The notes: a model not told the origin generated them from the sequence alone. A stretch of 64,000 nt of DNA from Bacillota bacterium (GCA_023445445.1 JAEXLD010000027.1:15908-79907), one strand, 5' to 3'. Counted from the stretch's first letter, positions 1 to 8,487 are shown. Translations and numbers: made by a program.

Positions 1-10
1 CTGATTTTTT

Positions 11-114
11 GTATATAGTATTCTGTTTTAAAATGTTGTTGTTATTTCATATCAATGTATCTATTAATAGCTTTATAATTAATAACAACAATTTTCTAAA
101 ACAGACTTATATAC
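11..114. repeat. Imperfect long inverted repeat
   Basis: The left arm (11-46) and right arm (81-114) are complementary over about 33 bp with a few indels. The shared core reads CTGTTTTA, then AAAA, then TTGTTGTTATT. The AT-rich centre is about 35 bp. No T-tract follows either arm, so this is not a normal terminator. It may be a small palindromic repeat or the edge of one. It lies directly downstream of the gene ending at 124. Confidence 0.45.
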
Positions 115-123
115 TCTTAAAGA

Positions 124-1215
124 TTATAGCTCTAACTCCATAACCATCTCATTATCATCACGTTCACCTGTATCTTTAAAGCCAACCTTTTCATAGATGT
201 GAATTCCATGAGAATTATCTATATTACAAGTTAAAATAACTTTATTTGATTCTCCAAAAGGCTTAGATTTAATATAATCTAAGGCTAACTTTATTCCTGC
301 AGTTCCATATCCTTTACCTTGATATTTCTCATCAATGATCATATGCCAAATATTATATGTTTCTTCATCATAATCATAAATTACCATAACATATCCAACC
401 ATAATATTACCCTTATAAATTCCAAAAGGTGTACATTGATTATAATATACATAAGCTTGAGCTAAACTACGAATTGGATTTGATACAAATTTATCTTGTC
501 CTTCTCCAAGTTTTAAATTAAAACATTCTATAAAATTACTTTCATCTATCTTCTTTAAATTTATCTCTTCATCTAAAGAGTCTTCATTATACTCCTTCTT
601 AGAATACTTGTGATGCTCCATACAAGCTATTAGTGGAATTTCATATCCATCCTCTGTAAAGTTTATTTCCGTAAGGCTTGTCTGCTTTATAAAGGGAGGC
701 TCCCACAAAGTATCTATATCTCTATTTTCTAAGGCAGTTAAATAGGATTTTAAAGTAATAGTATGAGTTACTATTAAAATTGTTTTACCCTTTTCTTTCT
801 TTAAAATCTCACCTATAGCCTTAAAGGACCTTTCTTGAACTTCATTAAAGGTTTCTCCATTTCCTGTAGGAATATATTTTGATGGTATATTCCAAAAATT
901 AAAGTGATTATCCTTTGCCATAGATTTAATAGTTTCTTGATCCTGACCTTCCCAATCTCCAAAGCTCATTTCCTTCAATCCATCATGGGAAATTAAAGGG
1001 ATATCTCTATCCCCTCTAATAATTTTAGCAGTATTAAAAGCCCTTCCTATAGGACTTGAATATATAACATCAATATGTAAATCTTTCATTCTTTCTCTAA
1101 GCCATATTGCTTGATTTTCTCCTAGTTCAGTTAAAGGTGAATCTCCCCATCCTTGCATTCTACCTTCTTCATTCCATTCTGTTTCACCATGTCTGGTTAA
1201 ATATAATTTTGTCAT
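124..1215 (-). CDS. Histidine phosphatase - GNAT acetyltransferase fusion
   Basis: Two enzymes in one 363-residue chain. Residues 1 to about 200 are a phosphoglycerate-mutase-like histidine phosphatase: the catalytic RHGE motif is at residues 8-11 (LTRHGETEWN), followed by GDWEGQ and a second histidine motif, VTHT. Residues from about 225 to the end are a GNAT N-acetyltransferase with the acetyl-CoA loop YQGKGYG and a C-terminal YEKVGF motif. That half resembles spermidine/spermine-type acetyltransferases. The ATG at 1215 is preferred because GGAGGG lies just before it; an upstream in-frame ATG at 1227 overlaps that ribosome binding site. Each domain is standard; finding them fused is uncommon. 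The substrate of either half cannot be read from sequence. The phosphatase half might act on a sugar or nucleotide phosphate. Confidence 0.85.
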   Translation of the reverse strand: MTKLYLTRHGETEWNEEGRMQGWGDSPLTELGENQAIWLRERMKDLHIDVIYSSPIGRAFNTAKIIRGDRDIPLISHDGLKEMSFGDWEGQDQETIKSMAKDNHFNFWNIPSKYIPTGNGETFNEVQERSFKAIGEILKKEKGKTILIVTHTITLKSYLTALENRDIDTLWEPPFIKQTSLTEINFTEDGYEIPLIACMEHHKYSKKEYNEDSLDEEINLKKIDESNFIECFNLKLGEGQDKFVSNPIRSLAQAYVYYNQCTPFGIYKGNIMVGYVMVIYDYDEETYNIWHMIIDEKYQGKGYGTAGIKLALDYIKSKPFGESNKVILTCNIDNSHGIHIYEKVGFKDTGERDDNEMVMELEL

Positions 1216-1369
1216 ATATCCCTCCATAAATTCTAATTTCTTCTTATATTATACACTCTATAAGAAATACTTAATATTAAAAGTTAAATTGCTTATTTAA
1301 TTAATTTTTAATTATGTATATAATATTATATAAAAGTAGTATTTTGTTAATAATATAGGAGGTGAAATT

Positions 1370-1687
1370 TTGCTTACTAATGTTGATTTTAATTTAGATA
1401 AAAAAATAGTAGAAGAGATTTATGAAATAGCAAGTAAATATAAAAGCATTAGTAAAATTCTCTTATTTGGTTCTAGAGCTCGTAAGGATAATTCACCTAA
1501 AAGTGATATAGATTTAGCAATATATATTAATGGTAAGTCATCTGAATTATCAGATTTTATATATGATATAGAAAATAATACAAGTACATTACTAGAATTT
1601 GATTTTACTAATATTAATGAAATAGATGATAGTTTTTTCATAGAACAAGTTGAAAGAGAGGGAATACCTATATATGAGAAATGTTGA
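1370..1687 (+). CDS. mntA: MntA-like nucleotidyltransferase antitoxin
   Basis: A minimal nucleotidyltransferase of 105 residues. The family signature GSX10DXD is complete: Gly34-Ser35, then Asp46 and Asp48, which in this fold bind the metal and nucleotide. The start codon is TTG, supported by AGGAGG seven bases upstream. The downstream HEPN gene starts inside the last codons of this one, which indicates translational coupling. In characterised HEPN-MNT pairs (type VII toxin-antitoxin, for example Shewanella MntA/HepT) the MNT protein neutralises the HEPN RNase by adding AMP to a tyrosine next to its active site. The same role is inferred here from pairing and motifs. A housekeeping nucleotidyltransferase is less likely given the size and partner. 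Confidence 0.85.
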   Translation: MLTNVDFNLDKKIVEEIYEIASKYKSISKILLFGSRARKDNSPKSDIDLAIYINGKSSELSDFIYDIENNTSTLLEFDFTNINEIDDSFFIEQVEREGIPIYEKC

Positions 1688-2069
1688 ATTTAAATATATG
1701 AATTTAAAAAAAGCATATACTAAGCTTAAAGAAGTTAGTGATATATATGATGGAAAGAACGATATAATTAGAGATTCATTAATTCAAAGATTTGAATTTA
1801 CTTATGAGCTAACCCATAAAACTTTAAAGGAATTTATGAAGTATTTAGGTGTTACTTTAGAAAACTCTTTTCCAAGAACAATATTTAAAAAGGCATATGT
1901 AAATAATTTAATTTCTGATGATAAGATTTGGATTAATCTTTTAGAAGACAGAAACTCAACTTCTCACATTTATAATGAAAGTATGGCTGAAGAAATTGCA
2001 AATAGAATAAAAAATCAATATGTTGCTGCTATTAGTGAGCTAATTGATAATTTAGAAAAATTATTATAA
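1674..2069 (+). CDS. hepT: HEPN-domain toxin / nucleotidyltransferase substrate-binding protein (HI0074-like)
   Basis: A 131-residue all-helical protein partnered with the MNT gene it overlaps by 14 bp. It carries the HEPN active-site motif RX4H extended to RX4HXY: Arg93, His98 and Tyr100 in RNSTSHIY. In studied HepT toxins the Arg/His pair forms the RNase centre of a dimer, and the Tyr is the residue AMPylated by the antitoxin. The ATG at 1674 is chosen because an AGAGAGGG Shine-Dalgarno lies about 11 bases upstream; a TTG eight codons earlier has no such site. The sequence best fits the NTase_sub_bind (HI0074) subfamily, in which toxicity has been less tested, so the RNase role is inferred. 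Confidence 0.82.
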   Translation: MRNVEFKYMNLKKAYTKLKEVSDIYDGKNDIIRDSLIQRFEFTYELTHKTLKEFMKYLGVTLENSFPRTIFKKAYVNNLISDDKIWINLLEDRNSTSHIYNESMAEEIANRIKNQYVAAISELIDNLEKLL

Positions 2070-2073
2070 TAAA

Positions 2074-2227
2074 GGGCTGTGGCATAATGTAAAATGAATA
2101 ATGAAAAATGTAAAATTAAAGAAGAAACTCCCTTAGGAGTTTATAAAATATATATATTTTTAGTAATTCCAAAGGAATTACATCAATAATTCTACATTTT
2201 TAATTTAGGGGCTGTCACTACAGCTCC
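2074..2227. repeat. MITE-like intergenic repeat with GGGCTGTGGCA end
   Basis: This fills most of the gap after the toxin-antitoxin pair. It starts with GGGCTGTGGCA (2074-2084) and ends with a short palindrome GGGGCTGT-cact-ACAGC (2208-2225). Inside are heptad-spaced repeats of the type AAAATGT/ATAATGA and two hairpins: AAACTCC/GGAGTTT near 2131-2150 and GTAATTCC-aaa-GGAATTAC (2163-2181). A relative with the same GCTGTGGCA end lies at 50822-50886. No reading frame is present. From 2228 to 2350 the sequence is plain AT-rich DNA with a short TTA run. Confidence 0.6.
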
Positions 2228-2350
2228 TTATTTATTATTATTATTATTATGTATTCATAATATTTTTTAAAAATCAGAAAATTATCAACAATTAATATTT
2301 TTTTATTCACAATTTTCTGTTAATAAAATTTATTTTGTTGTTGATAAATT

Positions 2351-2382
2351 TCAAAAATAAAAGGATTCCTATAATAGGAACC
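2351..2382 (-). terminator. Intrinsic terminator of the P-loop NTPase gene
   Basis: On the minus strand GGTTCCTAT pairs with ATAGGAATCC (one bulged base), followed by TTTTATTTTT. It sits directly after the stop codon of the gene ending at 2385. Confidence 0.75.
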
Positions 2383-2384
2383 CC

Positions 2385-2978
2385 TTACTTAGCCATATCT
2401 AATTGAACTTTTTCTTCTAATTCATCTGATAAATTAAGTATATCTAAGATTTTTTCTGACCTTTCCTTAGTTGATCCTGTAATTAATTGATATTTAACAT
2501 TTTCTGCTTCTAAGAAACTTAAGATAGCGTTGTCCACTGCTTGAGCAACTTCTTCATCTTGCCATCTTACTCCATCCTTAGTATAACCAAATTCTCTTGG
2601 TACAAAGAATATATGATCGTATTTTGGTAAGTCTCTTAATGCTAATATGTATAAGTCCTTTAATATTTCAATTTCCTTTGATGTTCTCTTTTTATCTCCA
2701 AGCATAAATCTTCCATATATATATGGAACAAAAGTTGCATAATCTGTAATTGCATAATCAAAGTCATTTAAGCTATCTTCAATGTGAAGTTGTCCTAAAT
2801 ATATTCCGTATTGCTCTGCTATATTTTCAATCATTCCTTTATCTCTTAAATAGTCAGTGCTATACTCAGTTGCTACTCCAACATTTAAGTCTCTAATCTT
2901 CATTTCCACATAAAGTTGTTGTATTAATGTTGTCTTTCCACATCTTGGTCCACCTAAAATGGCAATTCTCTTTGGCAT
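2385..2978 (-). CDS. P-loop NTPase, NadR/Ttd14-like AAA family
   Basis: A 197-residue cytoplasmic ATPase/kinase-like protein. The Walker A loop GGPRCGKTT is near residues 9-17, and an EYSTDYLRDKG segment matches the region following the P-loop in NadR-type nucleoside kinases (the AAA_28 group). The start has a GGAGGG site about eight bases upstream. It stands alone between two terminators. The NadR resemblance suggests a small-molecule kinase, but no nicotinamide-recognition or DNA-binding domain is present, so the substrate is unknown. Confidence 0.7.
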   Translation of the reverse strand: MPKRIAILGGPRCGKTTLIQQLYVEMKIRDLNVGVATEYSTDYLRDKGMIENIAEQYGIYLGQLHIEDSLNDFDYAITDYATFVPYIYGRFMLGDKKRTSKEIEILKDLYILALRDLPKYDHIFFVPREFGYTKDGVRWQDEEVAQAVDNAILSFLEAENVKYQLITGSTKERSEKILDILNLSDELEEKVQLDMAK

Positions 2979-3092
2979 TGTAAACCCTCCAAAAAATTCT
3001 ATCTAAAAAGTGAATTATTTTTCAAAACAGATATTAATTATATCAATATTTACTGACAATTTCAATGTATATTCTAGGAATAGTTTTAGTAG

Positions 3093-3140
3093 GTAAGAGG
3101 GAAAGGATAATAAGTGAAGAGCGAAGAGTGAAGAGATAGG
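3093..3140. repeat. Purine-rich heptamer-type repeat
   Basis: Imperfect repeats of seven-base units such as GTAAGAG, GTGAAGA and GCGAAGA, forming an almost pure purine run on the plus strand. The same kind of heptamer tract occurs at 13967-14036, 40215-40345 and inside other intergenic repeats of this window. It lies in the 359-base gap between the NTPase gene and the osmoprotectant operon. Confidence 0.5.
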
Positions 3141-3147
3141 GGAAAAG

Positions 3148-3177
3148 AAAAAGCTCTGCTATTAAACAGAACTTTTT
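3148..3177 (-). terminator. Terminator-like hairpin downstream of the osmoprotectant operon
   Basis: AAAAAGCTCTG (3148-3158) and CAGAACTTTTT (3167-3177) pair around an eight-base loop with one mismatch. On the minus strand the stem is followed by CTTTTTCTTTT. It is about 160 bases past the stop codon of the permease gene, with a repeat element between. Confidence 0.55.
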
Positions 3178-3182
3178 CAATG

Positions 3183-3345
3183 CACTTTAATGAATGCATA
3201 ATGCATTTTAATTAATGCATAATGCATAATTGATAATGCATAATTGTTGAAATAATTCAGACAAGCTGAATTATAAAATTTATAAACTCCTTTGGAGTTT
3301 ATTCCTTAATTATGCATTACGCATTATCCATTATCAATTACTCTA
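3183..3345. repeat. MITE-like element: heptamer arms around two hairpins
   Basis: The left arm consists of TGCATAA-type heptamers (3190-3245). Next come a hairpin TAATTCAG-acaag-CTGAATTA (about 3253-3274) and a second, AAACTCC-ttt-GGAGTTT (about 3284-3301). The right arm (3310-3340) contains the complementary heptamers TTATGCA and TTACGCA. The whole element can fold into one large hairpin. Its right end overlaps the last codons of the permease/binding-protein gene, so the element reaches that gene's stop. Confidence 0.6.
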
Positions 3346-4924
3346 TAAGTCCTTCTGCTTTTAAGAATTCTACAACTACTGATTTTACGTCTCTTTTATT
3401 TATGTCTACTTCGTAGTTTAACTTTCTCATTTTTTCTTCTGTTAATCTATCATCTAAAAGACCTATTGCTTCCCTTAATTCTGGGTATTTTTCTAATGTA
3501 TCTTCTCTTACTACTGTTACTGCATCATATGGTGGGAAGAAGCTTTTATCGTCTTCTAAAACTGCTAAATTAAACTTATCTATAAGTCCATCTGTGGTAA
3601 ATGCATCAATAACTTGTGTTTCATTATTGGCAAGGGCTGAATATCTTAATCCACCATCTATCGGTTTAACATCTTTAAATTTCATATTATAGGCTTTTTC
3701 TAATCCAATTAATCCATCATCTCTATTTGGGAATTCTATAGTTGGCCCAATTATTAACTGATCTGATACTTTTGCTAAGTCTGAAACTGTTTTTAAATTG
3801 TATTTTTGTGCTGTTTCTTGAGTTACAGCCATAGCATAAGTATTGTTAAAGCCTAATGGATTTAATACTTCTAATTTATAATCTTCTTTAAATCTTTCTT
3901 TTACTATGTTATAAACTTCTTCTCTATTTGAATTAGGTTCTGTAATATTTAATATACTTACATATCCAGTTCCTAGGTATTCTGCATATAAATCTATTGC
4001 TCCTGATTTTATTGCATTAAAGGTAACTTGGCTACCACCTAAATTAAATTGTTCTTTTACATTTAAATCAGTATTAGCTTTAATTACTTCTGATAAAATA
4101 TTTCCTAGTATTAATTGCTCTGTATAATTTTTTGAAGCTACTACTACTGTTTTTTTATTATCAGGTATAAATTTTGGCACAATAATTACACCTAGTAAGG
4201 CTATAGCTACTATTGTTGATATAGCTGTTATAATTCCCTTTCTTTTTTTGGAACTTTTCTTTCTTTTTACTTTCATAGTTCCATCTGCCTTTTTAATTCC
4301 ATTAGGCATAGTTGCATCTTCTATTTTCCCTGTTATAAAATCTATTAATAAAGCTAATATAGCTGCTGGAATTGCACCAAATAAAACTAAGTTATTATCT
4401 ACTGTTTGAATTCCTGAATATACTAGATATCCTAGTCCACCTGCCCCTACAAAGGCTGCTATTGTCATAAGTCCTACAGCTGTAACTGCTGCCATTCTTA
4501 TACCTGCCATAATTACTGGCATTGCTAAAGGTATTTTTATTAATCTCAATGTTTGTCCATTAGTCATTCCTAACCCCTTAGCTGCTTCTAAGGTATCTGG
4601 ATTTATATTTGTTATTCCAGTATAAGTGTTTTTAATTATTGGTAACATAGAATATAACACAACCATTGTTATAGCTGGTGTTGATCCTATTCCAATGAAG
4701 GGGATTAAAAATCCTAAGATAGCTAAACTTGGAATTGCTTGAGTTAAATTGGCAAATCCAATCACTGCATTAGCTATTTTTTTATTTCTTGTTATCATAA
4801 TTCCTAAAGGAACACCTATTGCAACTGATATTAAAACTGCTATTACTGTTAATTCTATATGTTCTAATAAAAGAGAAATGATTTCTGATTTTTTTATCAT
4901 TAATTGCTCAAAAAAATTATTCAT
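3338..4924 (-). CDS. Osmoprotectant (glycine betaine/choline-type) ABC permease fused to its substrate-binding domain
   Basis: A 528-residue fusion. Residues 1 to about 215 are an OpuCB-type permease with about six membrane segments and the EAAKGLGM coupling motif that contacts the ATPase. A charged, lysine-rich linker (about 215-230) and one more hydrophobic segment lead into an extracellular OpuCC/OsmX-type binding domain (about 258-528) opening with KTVVVASKNYTEQ. In many bacteria these are separate genes; fused forms are known in Firmicutes, where the binding domain stays tethered outside the membrane. The ATG overlaps the stop of the upstream ATPase gene by one base (TAATG). The substrate class (betaine, carnitine, choline or related) is inferred from the family. 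Confidence 0.9.
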   Translation of the reverse strand: MNNFFEQLMIKKSEIISLLLEHIELTVIAVLISVAIGVPLGIMITRNKKIANAVIGFANLTQAIPSLAILGFLIPFIGIGSTPAITMVVLYSMLPIIKNTYTGITNINPDTLEAAKGLGMTNGQTLRLIKIPLAMPVIMAGIRMAAVTAVGLMTIAAFVGAGGLGYLVYSGIQTVDNNLVLFGAIPAAILALLIDFITGKIEDATMPNGIKKADGTMKVKRKKSSKKRKGIITAISTIVAIALLGVIIVPKFIPDNKKTVVVASKNYTEQLILGNILSEVIKANTDLNVKEQFNLGGSQVTFNAIKSGAIDLYAEYLGTGYVSILNITEPNSNREEVYNIVKERFKEDYKLEVLNPLGFNNTYAMAVTQETAQKYNLKTVSDLAKVSDQLIIGPTIEFPNRDDGLIGLEKAYNMKFKDVKPIDGGLRYSALANNETQVIDAFTTDGLIDKFNLAVLEDDKSFFPPYDAVTVVREDTLEKYPELREAIGLLDDRLTEEKMRKLNYEVDINKRDVKSVVVEFLKAEGLIE

Positions 4925-6051
4925 TAGTTATTCCCCTCCATTTCGATGTACTGGCTACTTAAAACTGAAATTAAACTACTTCTAGTAACAAGTCCTAATA
5001 ATTTTCCTTGGTCATTACATACTGGTAAATAACCTCTTTTTAAGTTATTAAATACTTCTAATAGCTCTGGTAATGCTATGTCTCCATTAATACATGTAGG
5101 ATTTTTGCTCATAATTTCTTCGACTAAAATGTTTTTATTTTCTGCTCTTTGAATGTTTTCTAATGTTACATATCCTAATAATATTCCTTCTCTATTTATA
5201 GCAAGCAAGCTATCAACCTTATTTTCTCTCATAATTTGAGCTGCTTGAAGAAGATTTCTCTTTGGATTAACAGTAATTGGTCTTGAAATCATAACATCTA
5301 TTGCCTTTATCATTTCTGGTTTTGTCCAAATCTTATTCTTACCAACAAATTCTTCAACATACACACCAGATGGATTTTTTAATATATTTTCTGGTGTATC
5401 ATATTGAAGAATCTTACCATCTTTCAATATACAAATTTTATCTGCTAAGTTTAATGCCTCATCCATATCGTGAGTAACAAATACTATAGTCTTTTTATAT
5501 TCCTTTTGAATATTGAATAATTCCTCTTGAAGTTCTGCTCTTGTTATTGGATCTAGGGCACTAAAAGGCTCGTCCATTAATATTATTTCTGCATCTGCTG
5601 CAAATGCTCTTGCAACTCCAATTCTTTGTTGCTGACCACCACTTAATTCTGCTGGATATCTATCCATATATTTTTCTGGTTCTAATCCAACCATATTTAA
5701 TAATTCCACTGTTTTTCTATCTATTTCCTCTTCTTCTCTACCCATTAGCTTAGGAATAATCTCTATATTTTCTTTTACTGTCATATGAGGAAACAACCCT
5801 GTTTGTTGAATAACATAACCTATACTTCTTCTTAATTTAATTGGATCCATATCTTTAATGTTTTTACCATTTATTAATATATCTCCTGCTGTGGTTTCAT
5901 TTAATCTATTTATCATTTTTAATAGTGTTGTTTTACCACATCCACTGGAACCTATTAGAACCACTAGGTTTCCATCCTCAATTTTAAGATTAAAGTCCTC
6001 AAGAATTACACTATTCTTATAACTTTTCTTTACATTTATAAACTCTATCAC
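4924..6051 (-). CDS. opuCA: Osmoprotectant ABC transporter ATP-binding protein with CBS domains (OpuCA-like)
   Basis: The 375-residue ATPase of the quaternary-ammonium importer. It has Walker A GSSGCGKTT, signature LSGGQQQR and Walker B ILMDEPFSALD in the first 240 residues. Two tandem CBS domains follow (about 255-370), which in OpuA/OpuC-type systems sense ionic strength or nucleotides. It is first in a two-gene operon with the fused permease/binding protein, coupled through a TAATG overlap. A consensus sigma-A promoter lies 55-83 bases upstream of the start. AGGAGG sits before the ATG. Confidence 0.93.
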   Translation of the reverse strand: MIEFINVKKSYKNSVILEDFNLKIEDGNLVVLIGSSGCGKTTLLKMINRLNETTAGDILINGKNIKDMDPIKLRRSIGYVIQQTGLFPHMTVKENIEIIPKLMGREEEEIDRKTVELLNMVGLEPEKYMDRYPAELSGGQQQRIGVARAFAADAEIILMDEPFSALDPITRAELQEELFNIQKEYKKTIVFVTHDMDEALNLADKICILKDGKILQYDTPENILKNPSGVYVEEFVGKNKIWTKPEMIKAIDVMISRPITVNPKRNLLQAAQIMRENKVDSLLAINREGILLGYVTLENIQRAENKNILVEEIMSKNPTCINGDIALPELLEVFNNLKRGYLPVCNDQGKLLGLVTRSSLISVLSSQYIEMEGNN

Positions 6052-6105
6052 ATTTTAAACCTCCTTTTAAACGCACAAATTCTCCTTTTTTTGTAAACAA
6101 CTTTT

Positions 6106-6134
6106 ATTATATATTAAAGTTGTCAGTTAGTCAA
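6106..6134 (-). promoter_or_regulatory. Sigma-A promoter of the osmoprotectant operon
   Basis: On the minus strand, TTGACT (6134-6129) is separated by exactly 17 bases from TATAAT (6111-6106). The downstream gene starts at 6051. Confidence 0.8.
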
Positions 6135-6240
6135 AATTTTATGAATATTTTTAATACTATTTGTAAATACTTAATATTATCTACTTTATATAAATGCTGC
6201 TGTAAGCCCCATGTTTTATATGATTATAGTGGTTTTTATG

Positions 6241-6275
6241 TAAAAAAGCTAACTAAAGATTATCTCTAGTTAGCT
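6241..6275 (-). terminator. Terminator of the oxidoreductase gene
   Basis: AGCTAACTA (6247-6255) pairs with TAGTTAGCT (6267-6275). On the minus strand the stem is followed by TTTTTT. It lies just past the stop of the gene ending at 6283. Confidence 0.85.
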
Positions 6276-6282
6276 AATTAAA

Positions 6283-7188
6283 CTAATTATTGTTTATTTG
6301 GTTTACTATATACTCACATAATTTATGAGTTATTATTGAATCTTCAATGGATGGATTTGGTTCCTTACCTTCTTTTACTGAATCTAGGAAATGAGTAATT
6401 AAATCTTCAAAGCCTCTTTTATAAAGAGTATTTTCCCAACCACCATAAGTTGTTTTCACTTTACCTTTATTGTTAACTTTAAAGAAATCCACTAAATCTT
6501 CCACTACATATTTATTGCCTTTTACCATATATTCTATATTTTCTTCTGTTATACCAGAAGTTCTATTCATTACTCCTATAGCTGTTGTCTTGTTGCCCTT
6601 AAATGTAACCACTACATTTTTAAGATTATTATTTTCCTTAGAGAAATTAACATCCATTTTCTTCACTTCATCATCCATTAAGAACCTTAAGGTATCAACA
6701 ACATGTATAAAATCCTCTACAATAAATTTTCTGATATCACCAGGTGGATGCTCTCTATTTTTCTCCATAATGATAATATCAGCCTTCCCCTTATCCTTAA
6801 GGGTCCTAACCTTTGGACAAAATCTTCTATTGAAACCTACCATAGCAATTAAATTCTTTTCCTTTGCTAATTCAGCTATTTCAATACTTGTCTTAAGATT
6901 ATATGTTAGAGGCTTGTCTACATAAATATTAACACCCTTATTTAATAACTTTTTAGCTATTTCATAATGTCCATCAGCATGAGTGGAAATTATAGCAGCA
7001 TCAAAATCTTCTATTAATAAATTATCTAATACATTATAAGCCCTATCAATTCTATATTTATTAGATACCTCTTCCAGAACCTTTTTATTTCTAGTTTGAA
7101 TCAAAAGCTCAACATCCTCCATTGAAGATAAAATTGGTAAATAAGCTTTCTTAGCTATGGCTCCAAGGCCAATTATCGCAACTCTCAT
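6283..7188 (-). CDS. Gfo/Idh/MocA family NAD(P)-dependent oxidoreductase
   Basis: A 301-residue cytoplasmic dehydrogenase-type protein. The N-terminal Rossmann domain begins with the dinucleotide loop GLGAIA (residues 7-12) and contains VDKPLTYN, the DKP form of the family's catalytic-lysine motif. The C-terminal half is the alpha/beta substrate domain with a conserved HVVDTLRFL stretch. Members usually oxidise or reduce sugars, inositols or sugar nucleotides; the substrate is unknown here. The ribosome binding region is a run of seven G residues (7193-7199) four bases before the ATG, unlike most genes in the window. It is a single gene with its own terminator. Confidence 0.88.
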   Translation of the reverse strand: MRVAIIGLGAIAKKAYLPILSSMEDVELLIQTRNKKVLEEVSNKYRIDRAYNVLDNLLIEDFDAAIISTHADGHYEIAKKLLNKGVNIYVDKPLTYNLKTSIEIAELAKEKNLIAMVGFNRRFCPKVRTLKDKGKADIIIMEKNREHPPGDIRKFIVEDFIHVVDTLRFLMDDEVKKMDVNFSKENNNLKNVVVTFKGNKTTAIGVMNRTSGITEENIEYMVKGNKYVVEDLVDFFKVNNKGKVKTTYGGWENTLYKRGFEDLITHFLDSVKEGKEPNPSIEDSIITHKLCEYIVNQINNN

Positions 7189-7214
7189 AATACCCCCCCT
7201 AAAGCTGCCTAGAG

Positions 7215-7470
7215 CAGCAATTAATAATGTATAATGTAAAATGTATAATTATTGATATAACTCAGACAAGCTGAGTTATGAAAATTGTAAATTCCAAGGG
7301 AAATTAATCAATGGTTTTAATTCTTAACTATTCCCTCTTACTTATTACTTTTCTTAATCTTTTCATTATTTCATGCCAATTTTGCTTTAGCAAAGAGGCT
7401 ATTCATTTTTCAAAACTCTGCAGGAGTTTTTTCCTTAATTCTACATTTTACATTCTTCATTCTTCATTGA
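7215..7470. repeat. MITE-like element with heptamer arms and internal insert
   Basis: It fills the gap between the oxidoreductase and the HAD gene. The left arm has AATGTAT/AATGTAA heptamers (about 7222-7250), then a hairpin ATAACTCAG-acaag-CTGAGTTAT (about 7256-7279). An AAACTC/GAGTTT hairpin lies near 7420-7434. The right arm (7437-7468) has TTCTACA, TTTTACA and TTCTTCA heptamers complementary to the left. About 130 bases of pyrimidine-rich sequence separate the hairpins. No supported gene lies inside. Confidence 0.55.
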
Positions 7471-8274
7471 TTAAATTAAATTTAATCTTCTCAGTCCTTT
7501 TTCTATTCCTTCATTTTCTACATTTTCTGTAAAAGCATATGCATATTTTTTTAATTTCTCATGATGGTCTCCCATAGCAATTCCATACTTTACAGCTTGG
7601 AACATTTCTATATCGTTTTCGCCATCTCCAAAGGCATAAGCTTTATCTTTATTTATATCTAATACATTTAATAAGTGCTCAACTCCATAACCCTTTGAAT
7701 ATTTAGCTTTGTATATTTCGAAAACTCCACCATTGCTTAAGTTTGACATAAAAGCATAGTCTTTTTCTTTGAATTTTTCGAAAACTAAGTTGAAAGAATT
7801 TTCGTCATAGGATATAGCAATTATCTTGCTAACTTTAACAGTGTCTTTATCCCAATCTTCTTTAAAATTATTTTTATCTAAATTAGCTGCTTCTACAAAG
7901 CTTGATAGTTTTTCATTTTCCATATCTAACACATAGTTATATTCTTGTCCTTCAAGCATATAAACTACCTTATTTTCTTCTAGAAAATCTAATAATTCCT
8001 TAAGTTCCTTATTATCTAAGGTTTCATTAAATAAAACCTTATTATTGATTTCTAAATAGGCTCCATTTGAAGCTACATATCCATTTAACCCCAAATCTAA
8101 TATTCCTTTATGAACACAATTCATTGGCCTTCCTGTTGCTAATACAGTTAAATAGCCATTTTCTCTTAGCTTCTCTATAGCTAACTTAGTTCTTTCTGTT
8201 GGATCAAATATCTTCTTTGTCCAATCTATCAGGGTTCCATCTACATCAAAAAATACTATTCCCTTATTATTCAT
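7471..8274 (-). CDS. Cof-type HAD-IIB family phosphatase
   Basis: A 267-residue haloacid-dehalogenase phosphatase. Motif I FFDVDGTL lies near residues 8-15 and supplies the nucleophile Asp and the acid/base Asp. Motif II is in VLATGRP. Motif IV GDGENDIEM near residue 217 binds Mg. The large C2b cap between motifs II and IV marks the Cof/YkrA-type subgroup, which dephosphorylates sugar phosphates and cofactors. It is probably monocistronic. The exact substrate is unknown. Confidence 0.88.
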   Translation of the reverse strand: MNNKGIVFFDVDGTLIDWTKKIFDPTERTKLAIEKLRENGYLTVLATGRPMNCVHKGILDLGLNGYVASNGAYLEINNKVLFNETLDNKELKELLDFLEENKVVYMLEGQEYNYVLDMENEKLSSFVEAANLDKNNFKEDWDKDTVKVSKIIAISYDENSFNLVFEKFKEKDYAFMSNLSNGGVFEIYKAKYSKGYGVEHLLNVLDINKDKAYAFGDGENDIEMFQAVKYGIAMGDHHEKLKKYAYAFTENVENEGIEKGLRRLNLI

Positions 8275-8356
8275 CCTTTTCTCCTTTGCTAAAATTATAC
8301 TTACTATTATTATATAGTACAGAGAAAAAAATTAAAGACCTTAAATTTTCATTGTA

Positions 8357-8388
8357 ATTAAAGTGTATTTTTTGCACTTTTTTAATTT
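8357..8388. promoter_or_regulatory. Inverted repeat in the divergent HAD/GH43 spacer
   Basis: AATTAAAGTG (8357-8366) is followed by an imperfect complement CACTTTTTTAATT (8375-8387). It lies between two divergent genes, so it could be an operator or a weak terminator. A TATAAT box follows at about 8401. Assignment is tentative. Confidence 0.3.
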
Positions 8389-8487
8389 TTCAAGGAACCA
8401 TATAATTATATTAATACTTTTATAAAAGCAAATATTAAATTTAAAAATTATTGAAATATACTAAATAAAATTTTAAGAGGTGAAAAT

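Noticed and set aside
7311..7532. Plus-strand Leu/Phe-rich ORF
   Set aside because: It lies in the pyrimidine-rich intergenic repeat and the antisense of the HAD gene; no ribosome binding site.
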